NCBI GenBank assembly: GCA_029782225.1
Contig: JAKOVF010000221.1
Location: forward strand, 1 to 62,590
Source of the DNA: Chloroflexota bacterium
GTDB lineage: Bacteria; Chloroflexota; Anaerolineae; Anaerolineales; Villigracilaceae
Length of the DNA: 62,590 nucleotides
Direction of reading: 5' to 3'
Shown here: positions 10,248 through 19,294 of the stretch, piece after piece
Position numbering within the stretch: position 1 is the first letter of the stretch
How the letters are laid out: each line of letters begins with the position of its first letter
Notes under the pieces: generated by a model
Told to the model about the DNA's origin: nothing
Database searches by the model: none
Seen by the model: the letters and a program-made list of their open reading frames with translations, nothing else
Program-made: the position numbers and the translations under genes

Positions 10248-10976
10248 TTATTGATATGATCGTGCTCCAACAATGGCCGTGCCCACGCGTACGAGGGTCG
10301 CGCCCTCCTGCACTGCTACCTCATAATCTGCACTTGTACCCATGGAAAGCTCAGCCCATGCAGAATCAGGGAACTGCTTCCTCAGAAAATCCTGCAAATT
10401 CCTCAGGCGCTGAAAGAACGGCTGTGAGAACTCCGGGGTTTCACCTAGCGGAGGCATTGTCATGAGTCCGTGCACCTCAAGATTCTTGAGGGCCAGCACA
10501 GACGCAATATTGTCCACCAGTTCTGGCCAACGTACCTCCTCCCAGGCGGGCCAGCCTCCCTTGGTCCCTTCACCACCCACGTTGAACTCGAGCAAAACGG
10601 GTAGTGTTCGGCCTGCCTTCTGGCAAAAACCATCCAGTCGTCTCGCGAGTTTCAGGCTATCGAGCGAATGCATGAAGTTAAAGTACTGAGCCACGAGTTC
10701 CGCCTTGCGGCTCTGCACGTGGCCGATCATGTGCCATTCTACCGCAGAATTTTTGGCGAGAGATTGAATTTTCGTGACACCCTCTTCCGGATAATTCTCA
10801 CCCAAAATCTTGGCTCCGGCCTCGATAGCCGCCTGTGTGACTTTCAGCGATTGAGCCTTTGTGACCACCACCAGCCGGACTGACTCCGGCGACCGCCCCA
10901 CTCTTCCTGCTGCAGCTGCAATTCTATCGAGCGTGGATAAATATCGTTCCCGTATCGATTTGACCAAATCATCCAT
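10248..10976 (-). CDS. YggS-family PLP homeostasis protein (PLPBP)
   Basis: Cytoplasmic pyridoxal-phosphate-binding protein that buffers free PLP and affects amino-acid and B6 balance. The 242 residues form a single alanine-racemase-like barrel without the second domain of true racemases. The PLP lysine is Lys40 in VRLVVVTK, and the HMIGHVQSRKAE and LLEFNVGGEGTKGG segments are typical. GAxxLGENYPEEG is the expected early loop. About 147 bases without a recognisable gene separate it from PgeF upstream. Confidence 0.93.
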   Translation of the reverse strand: MDDLVKSIRERYLSTLDRIAAAAGRVGRSPESVRLVVVTKAQSLKVTQAAIEAGAKILGENYPEEGVTKIQSLAKNSAVEWHMIGHVQSRKAELVAQYFNFMHSLDSLKLARRLDGFCQKAGRTLPVLLEFNVGGEGTKGGWPAWEEVRWPELVDNIASVLALKNLEVHGLMTMPPLGETPEFSQPFFQRLRNLQDFLRKQFPDSAWAELSMGTSADYEVAVQEGATLVRVGTAIVGARSYQ

Positions 10977-11123
10977 GCAGATAATTTTACTCCCGCTTCT
11001 CTCTGGACCCGGGGTCTACCACTATCAAAGCAGTGTGTCCAGCGCCGTCGGTTTGATCAACTCCTCCGGACACAGATTCGCGCGGGTAAACGCGGAAAGC
11101 ATCAGCATTTCTGCAGTAGGATT

Positions 11124-11906
11124 CTAATTCTCCAACCCAATCAACGCCCCAAAGCGGCCTGTTTTCCCCTTTTCCGCGCGATGTGAAAACCAATCGTCGA
11201 GGTGACAGGCGGTGCAGACACCGGCCACTTCGATTCTTTCCACGCCCGCCGCCTGCAACTGGATGTGATTCGCCATCCATAAATCGAGATAGATGCGGCC
11301 GCCGCGTGATTCCAGCAGGCGCTCGGCATCCTCTCCAAATGCATCCTGTACTCTGGTGATGACGTCCGGGCCGATCTCATAGTGGTCCACGCCAATGGAG
11401 GGACCGATGGCGGCGATGATATTCTCCGGTTTGCAGGCATACTGGGATCGCATCTTTTCAACCGCAACCTTTGCCATGCACTTTACGGTCCCCATCCAGC
11501 CGGCATGAGCTATGCCAATCACACCCTTTTTCGGATCATGGAACATCAATGGGACGCAATCTGCATAGCGCATGTAAAGCGTCACGGCGGGATTATCCGT
11601 CAAAATGGCATCGGCCTGGATCGGCGGCTCGTTTAGGTCGCGAGGCTCGCGGGTGCAGATCACGTCGGTGCTGTGGACCAGCCACACGTCAAAGATGGAT
11701 GCGGGGTTCCGTCCCAGAGCATGGAAGGAGCGAATGCGATTCTCCTTCACGTGGGCAATGTCATCGCCCACCAGCCCTCCGACATTGAGTGAATTCCACG
11801 GCGCAGGGCTGACGCCGCCGCGTCTCGTGAAAACAGCCTGTGTGACCGAATGAGGGAAAGTTTCAAAGCTGAAGTAACGAATCCCATCCTGCTCGTGAAA
11901 CGCCAT
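11124..11906 (-). CDS. pgeF: PgeF/YfiH-type multicopper-oxidase-like (laccase-domain) protein
   Basis: Family members were first described as polyphenol oxidases. They are now known as peptidoglycan-editing amidases in some bacteria and purine nucleoside-cleaving enzymes in others. The 260 residues contain the metal ligands expected for the family: His78 in LVHSTDV, Cys117 in YADCVPL and His134 in IAHAGWMGT. The late GPSIGVDHYEIG motif is present. The start codon overlaps the stop of the glutaredoxin-DUF2085 gene by one base (TAATG), so the two are translationally coupled. Neighbouring peptidoglycan and redox genes fit either role; substrate is not decided by the sequence. Confidence 0.9.
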   Translation of the reverse strand: MAFHEQDGIRYFSFETFPHSVTQAVFTRRGGVSPAPWNSLNVGGLVGDDIAHVKENRIRSFHALGRNPASIFDVWLVHSTDVICTREPRDLNEPPIQADAILTDNPAVTLYMRYADCVPLMFHDPKKGVIGIAHAGWMGTVKCMAKVAVEKMRSQYACKPENIIAAIGPSIGVDHYEIGPDVITRVQDAFGEDAERLLESRGGRIYLDLWMANHIQLQAAGVERIEVAGVCTACHLDDWFSHRAEKGKTGRFGALIGLEN

Positions 11907-12916
11907 TAGCCCGCCGCCTCATTGACCGCGAATTTCTTAATGAAGTATTGCCGTGTCTCGTTCATCGATTCTTCGATGCTGGGGTAAGCAAACCACGCCG
12001 TGGCAAAGCCAAACAGTGCACCGGTCAACACCCGCAGGAAAGGAGTACTTTCGCGATACGGAAGGATCGCGGCCAGCCAGTGCCAGTTGAACTGGCTGAA
12101 AAGCTGCGAAAATCCGTCGAGGCCAATGGGGCCAAGGCCGATCAGGATCCATAACCACCAGGGCAGGGATTTGATGCGGCGGCCGGTCAGTGCGAATAAG
12201 ATGCCGAATAGCAGCATCGACCCGTAGATGGCAACGTCGCGCTCGCACAGCGCAACCTTGTATCCCAAGGTATCATTGCCAATGAAGGCGCGCGCATCAA
12301 AGCGGGTGGCGCTCATCGGGTCAGCCAGATTCTGGATACCGGTGACTTCTTCAAAGGTCTTCGCACCTTTCACACCGGCTTCCTTGAGCGGGTAATACGC
12401 CTGCTCGCCATACAGGAAAAAGGAGCGGAAGCCAAATTGGTGGCACAGCGGACTATACATTCTGTACAGCAGCCGCGCGGGGAATGTGGCGCCGGCCTTC
12501 ATCAAGGTGGGAGCGAGGAAAGGCAACCCCACGTAGAACAGCATAAAAAGATTCAGGATGATCAAATAGCGTTTGGACATCCAGAAGCTAAAGCGATCTC
12601 CACCCGTTACATTCTTTCCCTTTTGCACGCGGACCTGGTATTTCTTGTCTCCGACCTGTTCCAGCTGGTCCCTGCGATCAGAGGCAGCACCCAGAGTCAT
12701 TTGCAGGGATTGTCGAGCGATCGGCGCCTGCAGTTTATAAGGCCCAACCTCAATGACAGGGATGATGTCGGAGAATTTGGCTTGCAGCACCGGATCAGAG
12801 TCAATATCAACTTCGATCAGGCGATGAGGATAGGCAGTTCGTAGAGAGTCTAAATCAGCTTTCACCTGCTCGCATAAATGACAGTCCTTGCGCGTGTAAA
12901 GTGTTACGTTAAGCAT
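11906..12916 (-). CDS. Glutaredoxin-like domain fused to DUF2085 membrane domain
   Basis: 336-residue fusion. Residues 1-80 are a glutaredoxin-like thioredoxin fold with the redox pair Cys12-His-Leu-Cys15. Residues about 90-115 are a linker. From about 116 come several membrane helices carrying DUF2085 features: PLCHQFGFRSFFLYG at 157-171, a second conserved cysteine in ALCERDVAIYG and a GLGPIGLDGFSQLF helix. DUF2085 has no established function, but its invariant cysteines suggest redox or metal chemistry. The fused CxxC domain and the CcdA gene immediately upstream point to electron transfer across the membrane. That role is inferred. Confidence 0.85.
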   Translation of the reverse strand: MLNVTLYTRKDCHLCEQVKADLDSLRTAYPHRLIEVDIDSDPVLQAKFSDIIPVIEVGPYKLQAPIARQSLQMTLGAASDRRDQLEQVGDKKYQVRVQKGKNVTGGDRFSFWMSKRYLIILNLFMLFYVGLPFLAPTLMKAGATFPARLLYRMYSPLCHQFGFRSFFLYGEQAYYPLKEAGVKGAKTFEEVTGIQNLADPMSATRFDARAFIGNDTLGYKVALCERDVAIYGSMLLFGILFALTGRRIKSLPWWLWILIGLGPIGLDGFSQLFSQFNWHWLAAILPYRESTPFLRVLTGALFGFATAWFAYPSIEESMNETRQYFIKKFAVNEAAG

Positions 12917-12964
12917 TTGATGCCTCTAAAAGACCTGACAGGTTTTAGAAACCGGTCTGAGAAA

Positions 12965-13687
12965 TTAAAGTCCAAAATTGAAATAGAAGAATTGTGCGCG
13001 CTGCGCGATCAATTCGAAGATCCCTGAGAACAGCATGATTCCTACAATGACCAGAATGACGCCCATAACAATCTCAACATATCGCATGACCTTGTTGTAT
13101 TTACGCAGGATCGTTGTCACCCAGCCGATGCCGAAGGCAGCGACGAGGAATGGGATGGCCAACCCGGCAGAATAAGCTGTCAGCAAGGACGCGCCCAGCG
13201 AGATGGAGCCGCCGTTGATAGCGAGTGTGAGGATCGCACCCAGCACGGGTCCGACACAGGGTGACCATCCTGCGGAAAAGAAGACACCCATCAAAGCTGA
13301 GGAAAGATACCCAAGTCTTTGATTTGGGGCCTGGTTTACGCGGGTATCGTAGGCCAGGAAAGGGATATGGATCAGGCCGATCATGTTCAGGCCGAAGATC
13401 ATGACGACAATGCCACCAATCTTTGCCAGCCAGAAGCGCGCGTCATACAAGAGTCCGCCCGCCAGCGAAGCTGCGACACCGAGCAGAACAAAGACCACAC
13501 TAAAACCTAACACAAAAGCCACGCCGTGACTAAAAGTCACCCAGCGATTCGACTGGCCTTCTCCACCGGCGGCACGTCCGCCGAGATACCCGACATACGC
13601 CGGGACAAGCGAGAAGACGCACGGCGAGAGAAACGATGCTAACCCGGCCAGGAACGCGAGCCCAACGGTGATTTCAGAAAGTTCCAT
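12965..13687 (-). CDS. ccdA: CcdA/DsbD-type transmembrane thiol-disulfide transporter
   Basis: Moves reducing equivalents from cytoplasmic thioredoxin to extracytoplasmic thiol proteins. The 240 residues have about six membrane helices and the two conserved half-sites, SPCVFSLVPA with Cys23 and AGWSPCVGPVLG with Cys144, which form the intramembrane redox pair. The length matches the small CcdA form rather than full DsbD. It begins nine bases after the L,D-transpeptidase stop and precedes the glutaredoxin-DUF2085 gene, suggesting a redox operon serving the envelope. Confidence 0.92.
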   Translation of the reverse strand: MELSEITVGLAFLAGLASFLSPCVFSLVPAYVGYLGGRAAGGEGQSNRWVTFSHGVAFVLGFSVVFVLLGVAASLAGGLLYDARFWLAKIGGIVVMIFGLNMIGLIHIPFLAYDTRVNQAPNQRLGYLSSALMGVFFSAGWSPCVGPVLGAILTLAINGGSISLGASLLTAYSAGLAIPFLVAAFGIGWVTTILRKYNKVMRYVEIVMGVILVIVGIMLFSGIFELIAQRAQFFYFNFGL

Positions 13688-13695
13688 GATTCATC

Positions 13696-14835
13696 CTAAG
13701 AAGTGGTCAGTTCGCTGACGCTCACAGCGGTGCTGAATGCTCCGCCCACATTGGGCCACTCAAGGCGGGCCTCGCTCTGATCCAGTGAAACAAAAGGCGC
13801 CGTCCAACGGAAGATCCATTTCGCATCCTGCGGCAGGACATTGACGCAACCGTGCGAGCGGCGGACGCCAAAATCGTTGTGCCAGAAGACGCCGTGTATC
13901 GCCGCACCCGCGTTGGTATTAAAGAAGACAGGCCACGGCACCGCCATCGTATCGTAACCGCTATCTGAGCCGGTATTGGCCGCCATGTGAATGGAATAGA
14001 TTTTCCAGGCAACAGCCTGATCACCAACCGGCGTCGAGAATGTCTCGCCATAGCCGCTGGAAATTCTGCAAAAGTATACTTCGTTGTTTCCCTCGAAACA
14101 CGAAAGTGTCTGGTGTTCAGAGGTTGCATCGATCACGATCTTCTTGGTGGCAGGGTCGACCTCGGGGTTGATGGGAGAGACATCCTCATCTGTCAGCACT
14201 TTCAAGCCGGCCCCGTCCGCGAGGAACATGTCTCCATAACCATATCCATGGCCGGGCGATTCATTCACTCGATAATAAACGACGCCGGACGGATCCGGGT
14301 TCACTTGGTCAACCCAAATGACCTGTCCGTAATATAAACGTACAGGCTGGTTGGTCTGAAGCGTGTATTTGATCGCAGGAGAAATCGGCGCGTTCAGAAG
14401 CTGAAGATCAATATAGGGAACCGTCACTTCGGCCCAGAAGCCGGGCTTGCCAGCCGGTAAAGCGGTCAGCGGCGTGTTGGGGATATTTCGGACAGGCTGA
14501 AGATCAGCGGCATAGATATATCCATCGGGCGTCTCCACCCAGGTCTTATTGTTACGCCCCATCACTTCCGTGCCGATCACTTCACGCTGCCATACAACGA
14601 CCTCATCCTGGCCAACATTTCGGATCGCGACCTCATTGGCATTGGGTCTCGGTTTCAGTTCTGTGGAATAGAAATTGGGAGTCACCGCTACTCGCCCCAG
14701 CCTGTCACCACCTGGGAACTGCGGCAATGCATAACCAGATGTAAACGCCTTGTTCATCGAGGGTCGGAAGGCCAGCGCGCCAAGTCCGAGGCCGGCCACT
14801 TTGAGAAAATCGCGGCGTGAGAATGATCGTTTCAT
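13696..14835 (-). CDS. Tat-exported L,D-transpeptidase (YkuD domain)
   Basis: Cross-links or remodels peptidoglycan, or attaches proteins to it, outside the membrane. The N-terminus is a twin-arginine signal (SRRDFLKVAG, residues 6-15, then a hydrophobic stretch), so it is folded before export. Residues about 50-230 look like SH3-type wall-binding modules. The C-terminal YkuD domain carries HGVFWHNDFG and the catalytic SHGCVN with Cys330. Length is 379. It appears to be the first gene of the run down to DUF167; a palindromic repeat lies upstream. Confidence 0.9.
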   Translation of the reverse strand: MKRSFSRRDFLKVAGLGLGALAFRPSMNKAFTSGYALPQFPGGDRLGRVAVTPNFYSTELKPRPNANEVAIRNVGQDEVVVWQREVIGTEVMGRNNKTWVETPDGYIYAADLQPVRNIPNTPLTALPAGKPGFWAEVTVPYIDLQLLNAPISPAIKYTLQTNQPVRLYYGQVIWVDQVNPDPSGVVYYRVNESPGHGYGYGDMFLADGAGLKVLTDEDVSPINPEVDPATKKIVIDATSEHQTLSCFEGNNEVYFCRISSGYGETFSTPVGDQAVAWKIYSIHMAANTGSDSGYDTMAVPWPVFFNTNAGAAIHGVFWHNDFGVRRSHGCVNVLPQDAKWIFRWTAPFVSLDQSEARLEWPNVGGAFSTAVSVSELTTS

Positions 14836-14941
14836 TGTTTATCACCTTGGAAGAAATTCTGCCCAAGCATACCTGCAAACAAAACGAGCGTCAACGCCCC
14901 CGTGAGAGGTTGCTAATCTGGCCCCCTCCGCCCTTCGGGCA

Positions 14942-15008
14942 CCTCCCCCAAATACGATACTAAAATCTGAGTTGACAATATGATTTCCGACATCGTATTT
15001 GGGGGAGG
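14942..15008. repeat. Long inverted repeat, 17-bp perfect arms with 33-base loop
   Basis: CCTCCCCCAAATACGAT at 14942-14958 is exactly complementary to ATCGTATTTGGGGGAGG at 14992-15008. Outer flanks also resemble each other (CCCCCTCC on the left, GGATGGGGG on the right). It fills most of the 184-base gap between the hydrolase and the L,D-transpeptidase. It may be a terminator-like hairpin or a small non-autonomous mobile palindrome; no T-tract is adjacent. Confidence 0.75.
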
Positions 15009-15019
15009 CTGGATGGGGG

Positions 15020-15685
15020 TCAAGAGGAAAAATAGCTTTCCAGGGCACGCAGGCAGGTAACACTTACTTTATGTCCCACTTCATCCTCGCAGTAGGTCAC
15101 CTTTGCCCCTGCCCGTTCGAGCAGCTCATTGGACACGCGGGCGCGTTCCACCGGCACCATCTGATCCTTCGTCCCGTGCGCGACAAAAACCTGCTTGCCT
15201 TCCAGCGGTCTCCGGGCGATGATCTCCTCCGTGCCCAACGGGACGAAGCCTGCTAGCACAGCCATTTTGTGGATTCGCGTCGGATGCAGGAGCGCCATCA
15301 CATTGACCATTGCCGCGCCCTGGCTGAATCCCATTAAATCAAATTGCTTCGCGTCGATCCCGACCGAGGAGCTGTACGCGTCGACCAGGGACAGTAAACT
15401 CTCTGAGGCAGGCTTAAGCGTCTCGAGGCTGTGCCGGCCGGAAGTCTCAGGTTGATGCGGACGCCAGGAATATCCACTCGGCTCGCCTGCATACGGTGCG
15501 CGCGGTGCAACGATCCAGTAATCGGATGGAAGCCCGCGCGTGAAGACCCACATGGAATTCTCATCGCCGGTCCAGCCGTGGATGAGGACCATCAGTCTTT
15601 TTGGATTTGGTGACGGGCGGACGCGCAAAATCCAGCCTTGAAATGTGATGAGTTCAGTGTCAGTCGCGATTTGCACGTTTTTCAA
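15020..15685 (-). CDS. Alpha/beta hydrolase (phospholipase/carboxylesterase type)
   Basis: 221-residue serine hydrolase. An early HGWTGDENSMW oxyanion-region motif, the nucleophile elbow GFSQGA, and a late AHGTKDQMVP with the acid residue and a C-terminal histidine (DEVGHKVS) complete the triad. The family cleaves short acyl esters or lysophospholipids; the substrate is unknown. The TTG at 15685 gives a 26-base overlap with the upstream membrane-protein gene; a GTG at 15676 is an alternative start. It is the distal gene of a three-gene run with a patatin-like lipase. Confidence 0.87.
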   Translation of the reverse strand: MKNVQIATDTELITFQGWILRVRPSPNPKRLMVLIHGWTGDENSMWVFTRGLPSDYWIVAPRAPYAGEPSGYSWRPHQPETSGRHSLETLKPASESLLSLVDAYSSSVGIDAKQFDLMGFSQGAAMVNVMALLHPTRIHKMAVLAGFVPLGTEEIIARRPLEGKQVFVAHGTKDQMVPVERARVSNELLERAGAKVTYCEDEVGHKVSVTCLRALESYFSS

Positions 15686-15887
15686 TCCATTCCAGAATTT
15701 GAAGCGAGAAAATGATCAGGCCAATGGGTACGGCCGCACCCAGCAGGCACAGCAGACCCATCATCGCCGCGCCGGGGCCATAAATCCACCAGATCAGGCC
15801 GGTGCCAATGATCAACAGCAAAAGCCCGGCGCCGATCGCCAGGCGTACATTCGTCTGCTTTGCATAGCCCCGAAGATCGCGCGTCAT
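15660..15887 (-). CDS. Small two-helix membrane protein, unknown function
   Basis: 75 residues: a short basic N-terminus (MTRDLRGYAKQTNVR), two hydrophobic helices at about 17-35 and 41-63, and a charged C-terminal tail. I do not recognise a named family. Its start overlaps the stop of the patatin gene by four bases and its end overlaps the hydrolase start, so all three are probably translated from one message. A membrane anchor or accessory role for the lipases is possible but unproven. Confidence 0.7.
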   Translation of the reverse strand: MTRDLRGYAKQTNVRLAIGAGLLLLIIGTGLIWWIYGPGAAMMGLLCLLGAAVPIGLIIFSLQILEWIEKRANRD

Positions 15888-16840
15888 TTGGCAGTCTTTA
15901 AGAGCATTCGGCTAAGGCGGCCGCGCCAGCCCATTTTCTGACGCAACTCAGGAAGGATCGCATCCACGGCCTCCTCGCCCAGGCGGGCCACCTGATGCAC
16001 ATCCACAACATCGAGCGTCATGATATGCGTGATGGCCGGGCGGATCAGAATATCCGGCGCATCCATCTTGAGGCGGTAATCGGCAAGCGCACGGTCCACC
16101 ACGTCCAGAGAGCGCAGGAAGATATCAAAGGCCCTGGCGTAATTAGAGCGCGCCAGCCTTTCCACAATGGGACGTGGGATGTAACTTGGCATCTGAATGG
16201 GTATGGACCACGTTCTTGCCACGCCGCCCAGTGGCTCTGTGAGACTCACGGCAACCACAGGAACCTTTGGAGCAAGCGCGCGTGCGACACTGACCGGGAC
16301 AGGATTCAGCACAGCGCCATCGATCAATTCCCAGTTTTCGATGAAACGCGGAGGAAAGATCCCGGGCAGTGCAATCGTCGCCATGACGGCGTCCACTATA
16401 CTGCCTTTCGAAAGGATCACTTCGCAGCCGCAGTTCAAATCCACGGCGGTCACCGCACATGGGATGACCAGATCATCGAAGGTCTTGTCGCCGAATATCT
16501 CCTTCAGCCAGCGCTCCACGCTCGAGAGACCCAGCAGGGCCGGGCCATCGGTTGGAAGGCGACCATACAGCCGGGTTTGATCCTGATTCGCAAATATCTC
16601 CTCGATCTCATCGGGAGAATGGCCAGCCGCATAGAATACAGCGACCAGCCCACCAAAACTCGAACCAGCCACTGCACGGATGCGAACCCCTTCCTTCTCA
16701 AGCCGTCGAATGACACCGATATGGGAATTTCCTTTGGCCCCGCCGCCGCCCAATGCAAGAGTGATATCTATCGTATATAGTGATAATCGCGCCAGTGCTC
16801 GTTTATTCGGAGCGAAATAGGTTGTATTGGTCGCTGTCAT
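15884..16840 (-). CDS. Patatin-like phospholipase
   Basis: Acyl hydrolase with a Ser-Asp dyad, probably acting on membrane lipids. From ATG 16840 the product has 318 residues. It shows the glycine-rich oxyanion loop LGGGGAKG, the nucleophile motif GSSFGG with Ser61 and the dyad aspartate in DGAVLNPVPV at Asp174. AAGGA lies five bases upstream of ATG 16840, so this start is preferred over the ATG four codons earlier. The upstream region holds no clear promoter. Confidence 0.9.
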   Translation of the reverse strand: MTATNTTYFAPNKRALARLSLYTIDITLALGGGGAKGNSHIGVIRRLEKEGVRIRAVAGSSFGGLVAVFYAAGHSPDEIEEIFANQDQTRLYGRLPTDGPALLGLSSVERWLKEIFGDKTFDDLVIPCAVTAVDLNCGCEVILSKGSIVDAVMATIALPGIFPPRFIENWELIDGAVLNPVPVSVARALAPKVPVVAVSLTEPLGGVARTWSIPIQMPSYIPRPIVERLARSNYARAFDIFLRSLDVVDRALADYRLKMDAPDILIRPAITHIMTLDVVDVHQVARLGEEAVDAILPELRQKMGWRGRLSRMLLKTAK

Positions 16841-16920
16841 AGTATCCTTCATAAATCAACTTCTTCTCTATATTAACGGACAACATGGGGTCTACGTTTC
16901 AAACCTGAATTCCGTCTGCA

Positions 16921-16950
16921 AATAAAAGGGCCGCAATTTGCTCGCGGCTC
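16921..16950 (-). terminator. Intrinsic terminator after the anti-sigma gene
   Basis: On the minus strand a GAGCCGC...GCGGCCC hairpin is followed by CTTTTATTT. It lies about 20 bases beyond the stop of the gene ending at 16970 and separates it from the patatin gene. Confidence 0.65.
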
Positions 16951-16969
16951 TCATGATAGGCGCTTCCGG

Positions 16970-19294
16970 TCAAGGAGTCCAGTCGTAGACCTCCCCGCTA
17001 AGATTTAAGGGAATAATCTGGCAGTTCTCCAGACCGATCAGACCCATTACGGGCTCATCGGTGGGTACATCGGTGTTTAGAATCCCGATCATCAGCCATT
17101 TCCCATCCGGTGACCAATGAGGGTGTACCATCACCCAATTGCCAAGATTGCCGATCAGCTTGCGCTCGGTACCATCGAGATTGGAGACATATAGGCTGTA
17201 TGAAAAGGTGCTCACACGCTCGAGGAACGCAACATGATTCCCATCCGGCGATATGGCAAACGATGAGGCCTTGGCGTTGATGGCAAACAGATCTGTGATC
17301 CCACCAGAGGCAAGGTCCAATTTCCTGAGCAAAATACCCTGCTGTGTATCTACACCGTAGAAGAGACTTGCGCCATCCGGAGCCCAGTCTACTAACTGTT
17401 CATACTCGCCGCCGCTGGTGACCTTTTGCAGGCCGCTGCCATCCGGGTTGATGAGATACAGGTTGAAGTCATCGATCCGGATAAAGGCCAGGCGCGTCCC
17501 GTCGGGTGACCAGCGCGGGTCGTAATCGTTGTTATTGGTATTGGCGACCATGTAGGACTGCCCGGTCGTGAGATCAGCAACGTAGATTCCATTTTCCCAG
17601 GCGTAGGCTGCCCGTGTGCCATCCGGTGAAAGGGAGGGCCATACACCGTTTCCAACCACTTGCCTGTTACTACCATCCAGGTTGGACACCACAACGCCAT
17701 AATTTTCCGGTTGAGGTTTTTGGGCGTACTCTGCAACAGGCCCATAGGAAATGACTTTGCCGCTGAGATCCGCAGGAAGCTGTATCGGGTTGGCGACTGC
17801 TGATTGCCACGCATCAAGTGTCAGGCAGCCCTGAGGTGCTTCAGTGGGAGCAGGCGCATTTGAGGAATCGGGCTGCCAGTCCAATGTCCACTCTTTGGTT
17901 TGGCCATAGAGGGAGGGGTTCGAAAGAACAATTTTCAGTTTCCCCTTGGGCAGCTCAGCATAAGCCAATCCGATTCCCCATGTTTTCGATACATCTGCGT
18001 CACCGCCTCCCCCACCCCCGGAGCCAAGAGCTGTATATCCTTCAATGTCCACGGACAGACCGCTTAATTTGCCATCGGGCGAGACGAATGAAAAGTAATA
18101 ACCATCCGCATTTGCACCATGCATCGGCGGCGTTACACTGATTGAGACCAGAGTGAATGTATAACCGGCTAATTGAATTTCCTTATTCAACTCCCAGGTC
18201 TGGCCGGCTTGTGGATTGGGACCTGCGTCGAATTCAAACTCAACCTTCGAGCCGGTGGTATCGTTGGAAATATATTGAACAGGATAGGTGATCCGAAGAG
18301 GTGGGATGAATCCCTTGGCAACCTTTACGGCCCATTCCTGAGTGTCTGGTGAAGTTGGTATTGGCAAATCAATATCCTGCGGAAAATCCCAGAAGACTTC
18401 CTGGTGATTGCCATCCGTGAGACGCAGCCCCTGCGGAGACCAATTGCCGCCCTGAGAGATTGCAGGCAGTCTGAATTGTCCAATCAGGAGATAACTATCG
18501 CTTGTAGCAATCACCTTGGTAATGGATAGCGGATTAGTTTCCGCCTGGCCATTCCCCGCATCCGGCGCTGGAGAAGGTGTGTATTCGATCACCGGCAGCA
18601 CGGTAAATCCCGGCGGTGCAGGGACAAAGTGCAGAGGCAATTCCCAGTTTTCAGGGAGAACGCCGGGCAGAACATCCTGAATGCAGGGCACAAGCAGAGT
18701 GGCATCGTTCACATCCGCCGGGATCGGTCCATAGGAAAAACTGTCCTCATATCCGCTTCCCCAGCCGTTACCATGTCCACCCGTCAACTCCCGGATGGAA
18801 CCATCAGGCAATTTAAGTTCCGCGGACATGCCGCAGGCAGGTACATCTTCAGTGTGGGCGAGTTTATCGAACGGGACATTTTCGATGGTGAATAGGATCG
18901 TGGTTTTATCCGAACTCAGCACGGCTTCTTTGACCGTGATCGTGATGCCGTCCCGCGTTTGGGAGACCGGCTCCGCCAGCACACGCAGCGGACTCTGGCT
19001 TTCCACCAGCCCCACGCCGGGGATGTAACCAAACAGCCGCTTCATGGCCGCCACGACAGTGGGTGAGGTGGCAAGCAGGCCGATCAGCACTGCGGCGATC
19101 GCCAACCCAAAAGCCCAGACCCATTTCCGTTTTGATCTTGCAAACATCTGCTGTTGCTCCTGTTCCTTGAGTTTGGAATGCAGTCCACGCTCGAGCCGCG
19201 AGACGAACTCCGGCCGCGGTTCAGGAGAGGCATAGAAATCCTGTAATTCTTTTTCCAGATCGTCTGGCAACCGGGGAGTTGGTTTCCTACTCAT
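16970..19294 (-). CDS. Anti-sigma-like transmembrane protein with TolB-like beta-propeller
   Basis: 774 residues. Residues 1-48 are cytoplasmic and charged, suited to binding the sigma factor encoded just upstream. A single membrane helix lies at about 49-66. Residues about 75-470 form an extracytoplasmic region resembling DUF4179-type anti-sigma proteins (TVKEAVLSSDKTTILFTIE). Residues about 520-774 contain PD40/TolB-type blades with repeated SPDGTR and WSPDG motifs. The start overlaps the sigma gene by eight bases, so the two are coupled. The propeller is an unusual addition and may sense an extracellular ligand. The anti-sigma role is inferred from topology and coupling. Confidence 0.8.
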   Translation of the reverse strand: MSRKPTPRLPDDLEKELQDFYASPEPRPEFVSRLERGLHSKLKEQEQQQMFARSKRKWVWAFGLAIAAVLIGLLATSPTVVAAMKRLFGYIPGVGLVESQSPLRVLAEPVSQTRDGITITVKEAVLSSDKTTILFTIENVPFDKLAHTEDVPACGMSAELKLPDGSIRELTGGHGNGWGSGYEDSFSYGPIPADVNDATLLVPCIQDVLPGVLPENWELPLHFVPAPPGFTVLPVIEYTPSPAPDAGNGQAETNPLSITKVIATSDSYLLIGQFRLPAISQGGNWSPQGLRLTDGNHQEVFWDFPQDIDLPIPTSPDTQEWAVKVAKGFIPPLRITYPVQYISNDTTGSKVEFEFDAGPNPQAGQTWELNKEIQLAGYTFTLVSISVTPPMHGANADGYYFSFVSPDGKLSGLSVDIEGYTALGSGGGGGGDADVSKTWGIGLAYAELPKGKLKIVLSNPSLYGQTKEWTLDWQPDSSNAPAPTEAPQGCLTLDAWQSAVANPIQLPADLSGKVISYGPVAEYAQKPQPENYGVVVSNLDGSNRQVVGNGVWPSLSPDGTRAAYAWENGIYVADLTTGQSYMVANTNNNDYDPRWSPDGTRLAFIRIDDFNLYLINPDGSGLQKVTSGGEYEQLVDWAPDGASLFYGVDTQQGILLRKLDLASGGITDLFAINAKASSFAISPDGNHVAFLERVSTFSYSLYVSNLDGTERKLIGNLGNWVMVHPHWSPDGKWLMIGILNTDVPTDEPVMGLIGLENCQIIPLNLSGEVYDWTP

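Noticed and set aside
10987..11280. 97-codon minus-strand frame between yggS and pgeF
   Set aside because: Most of it overlaps pgeF in another frame; the free part has no family motifs.
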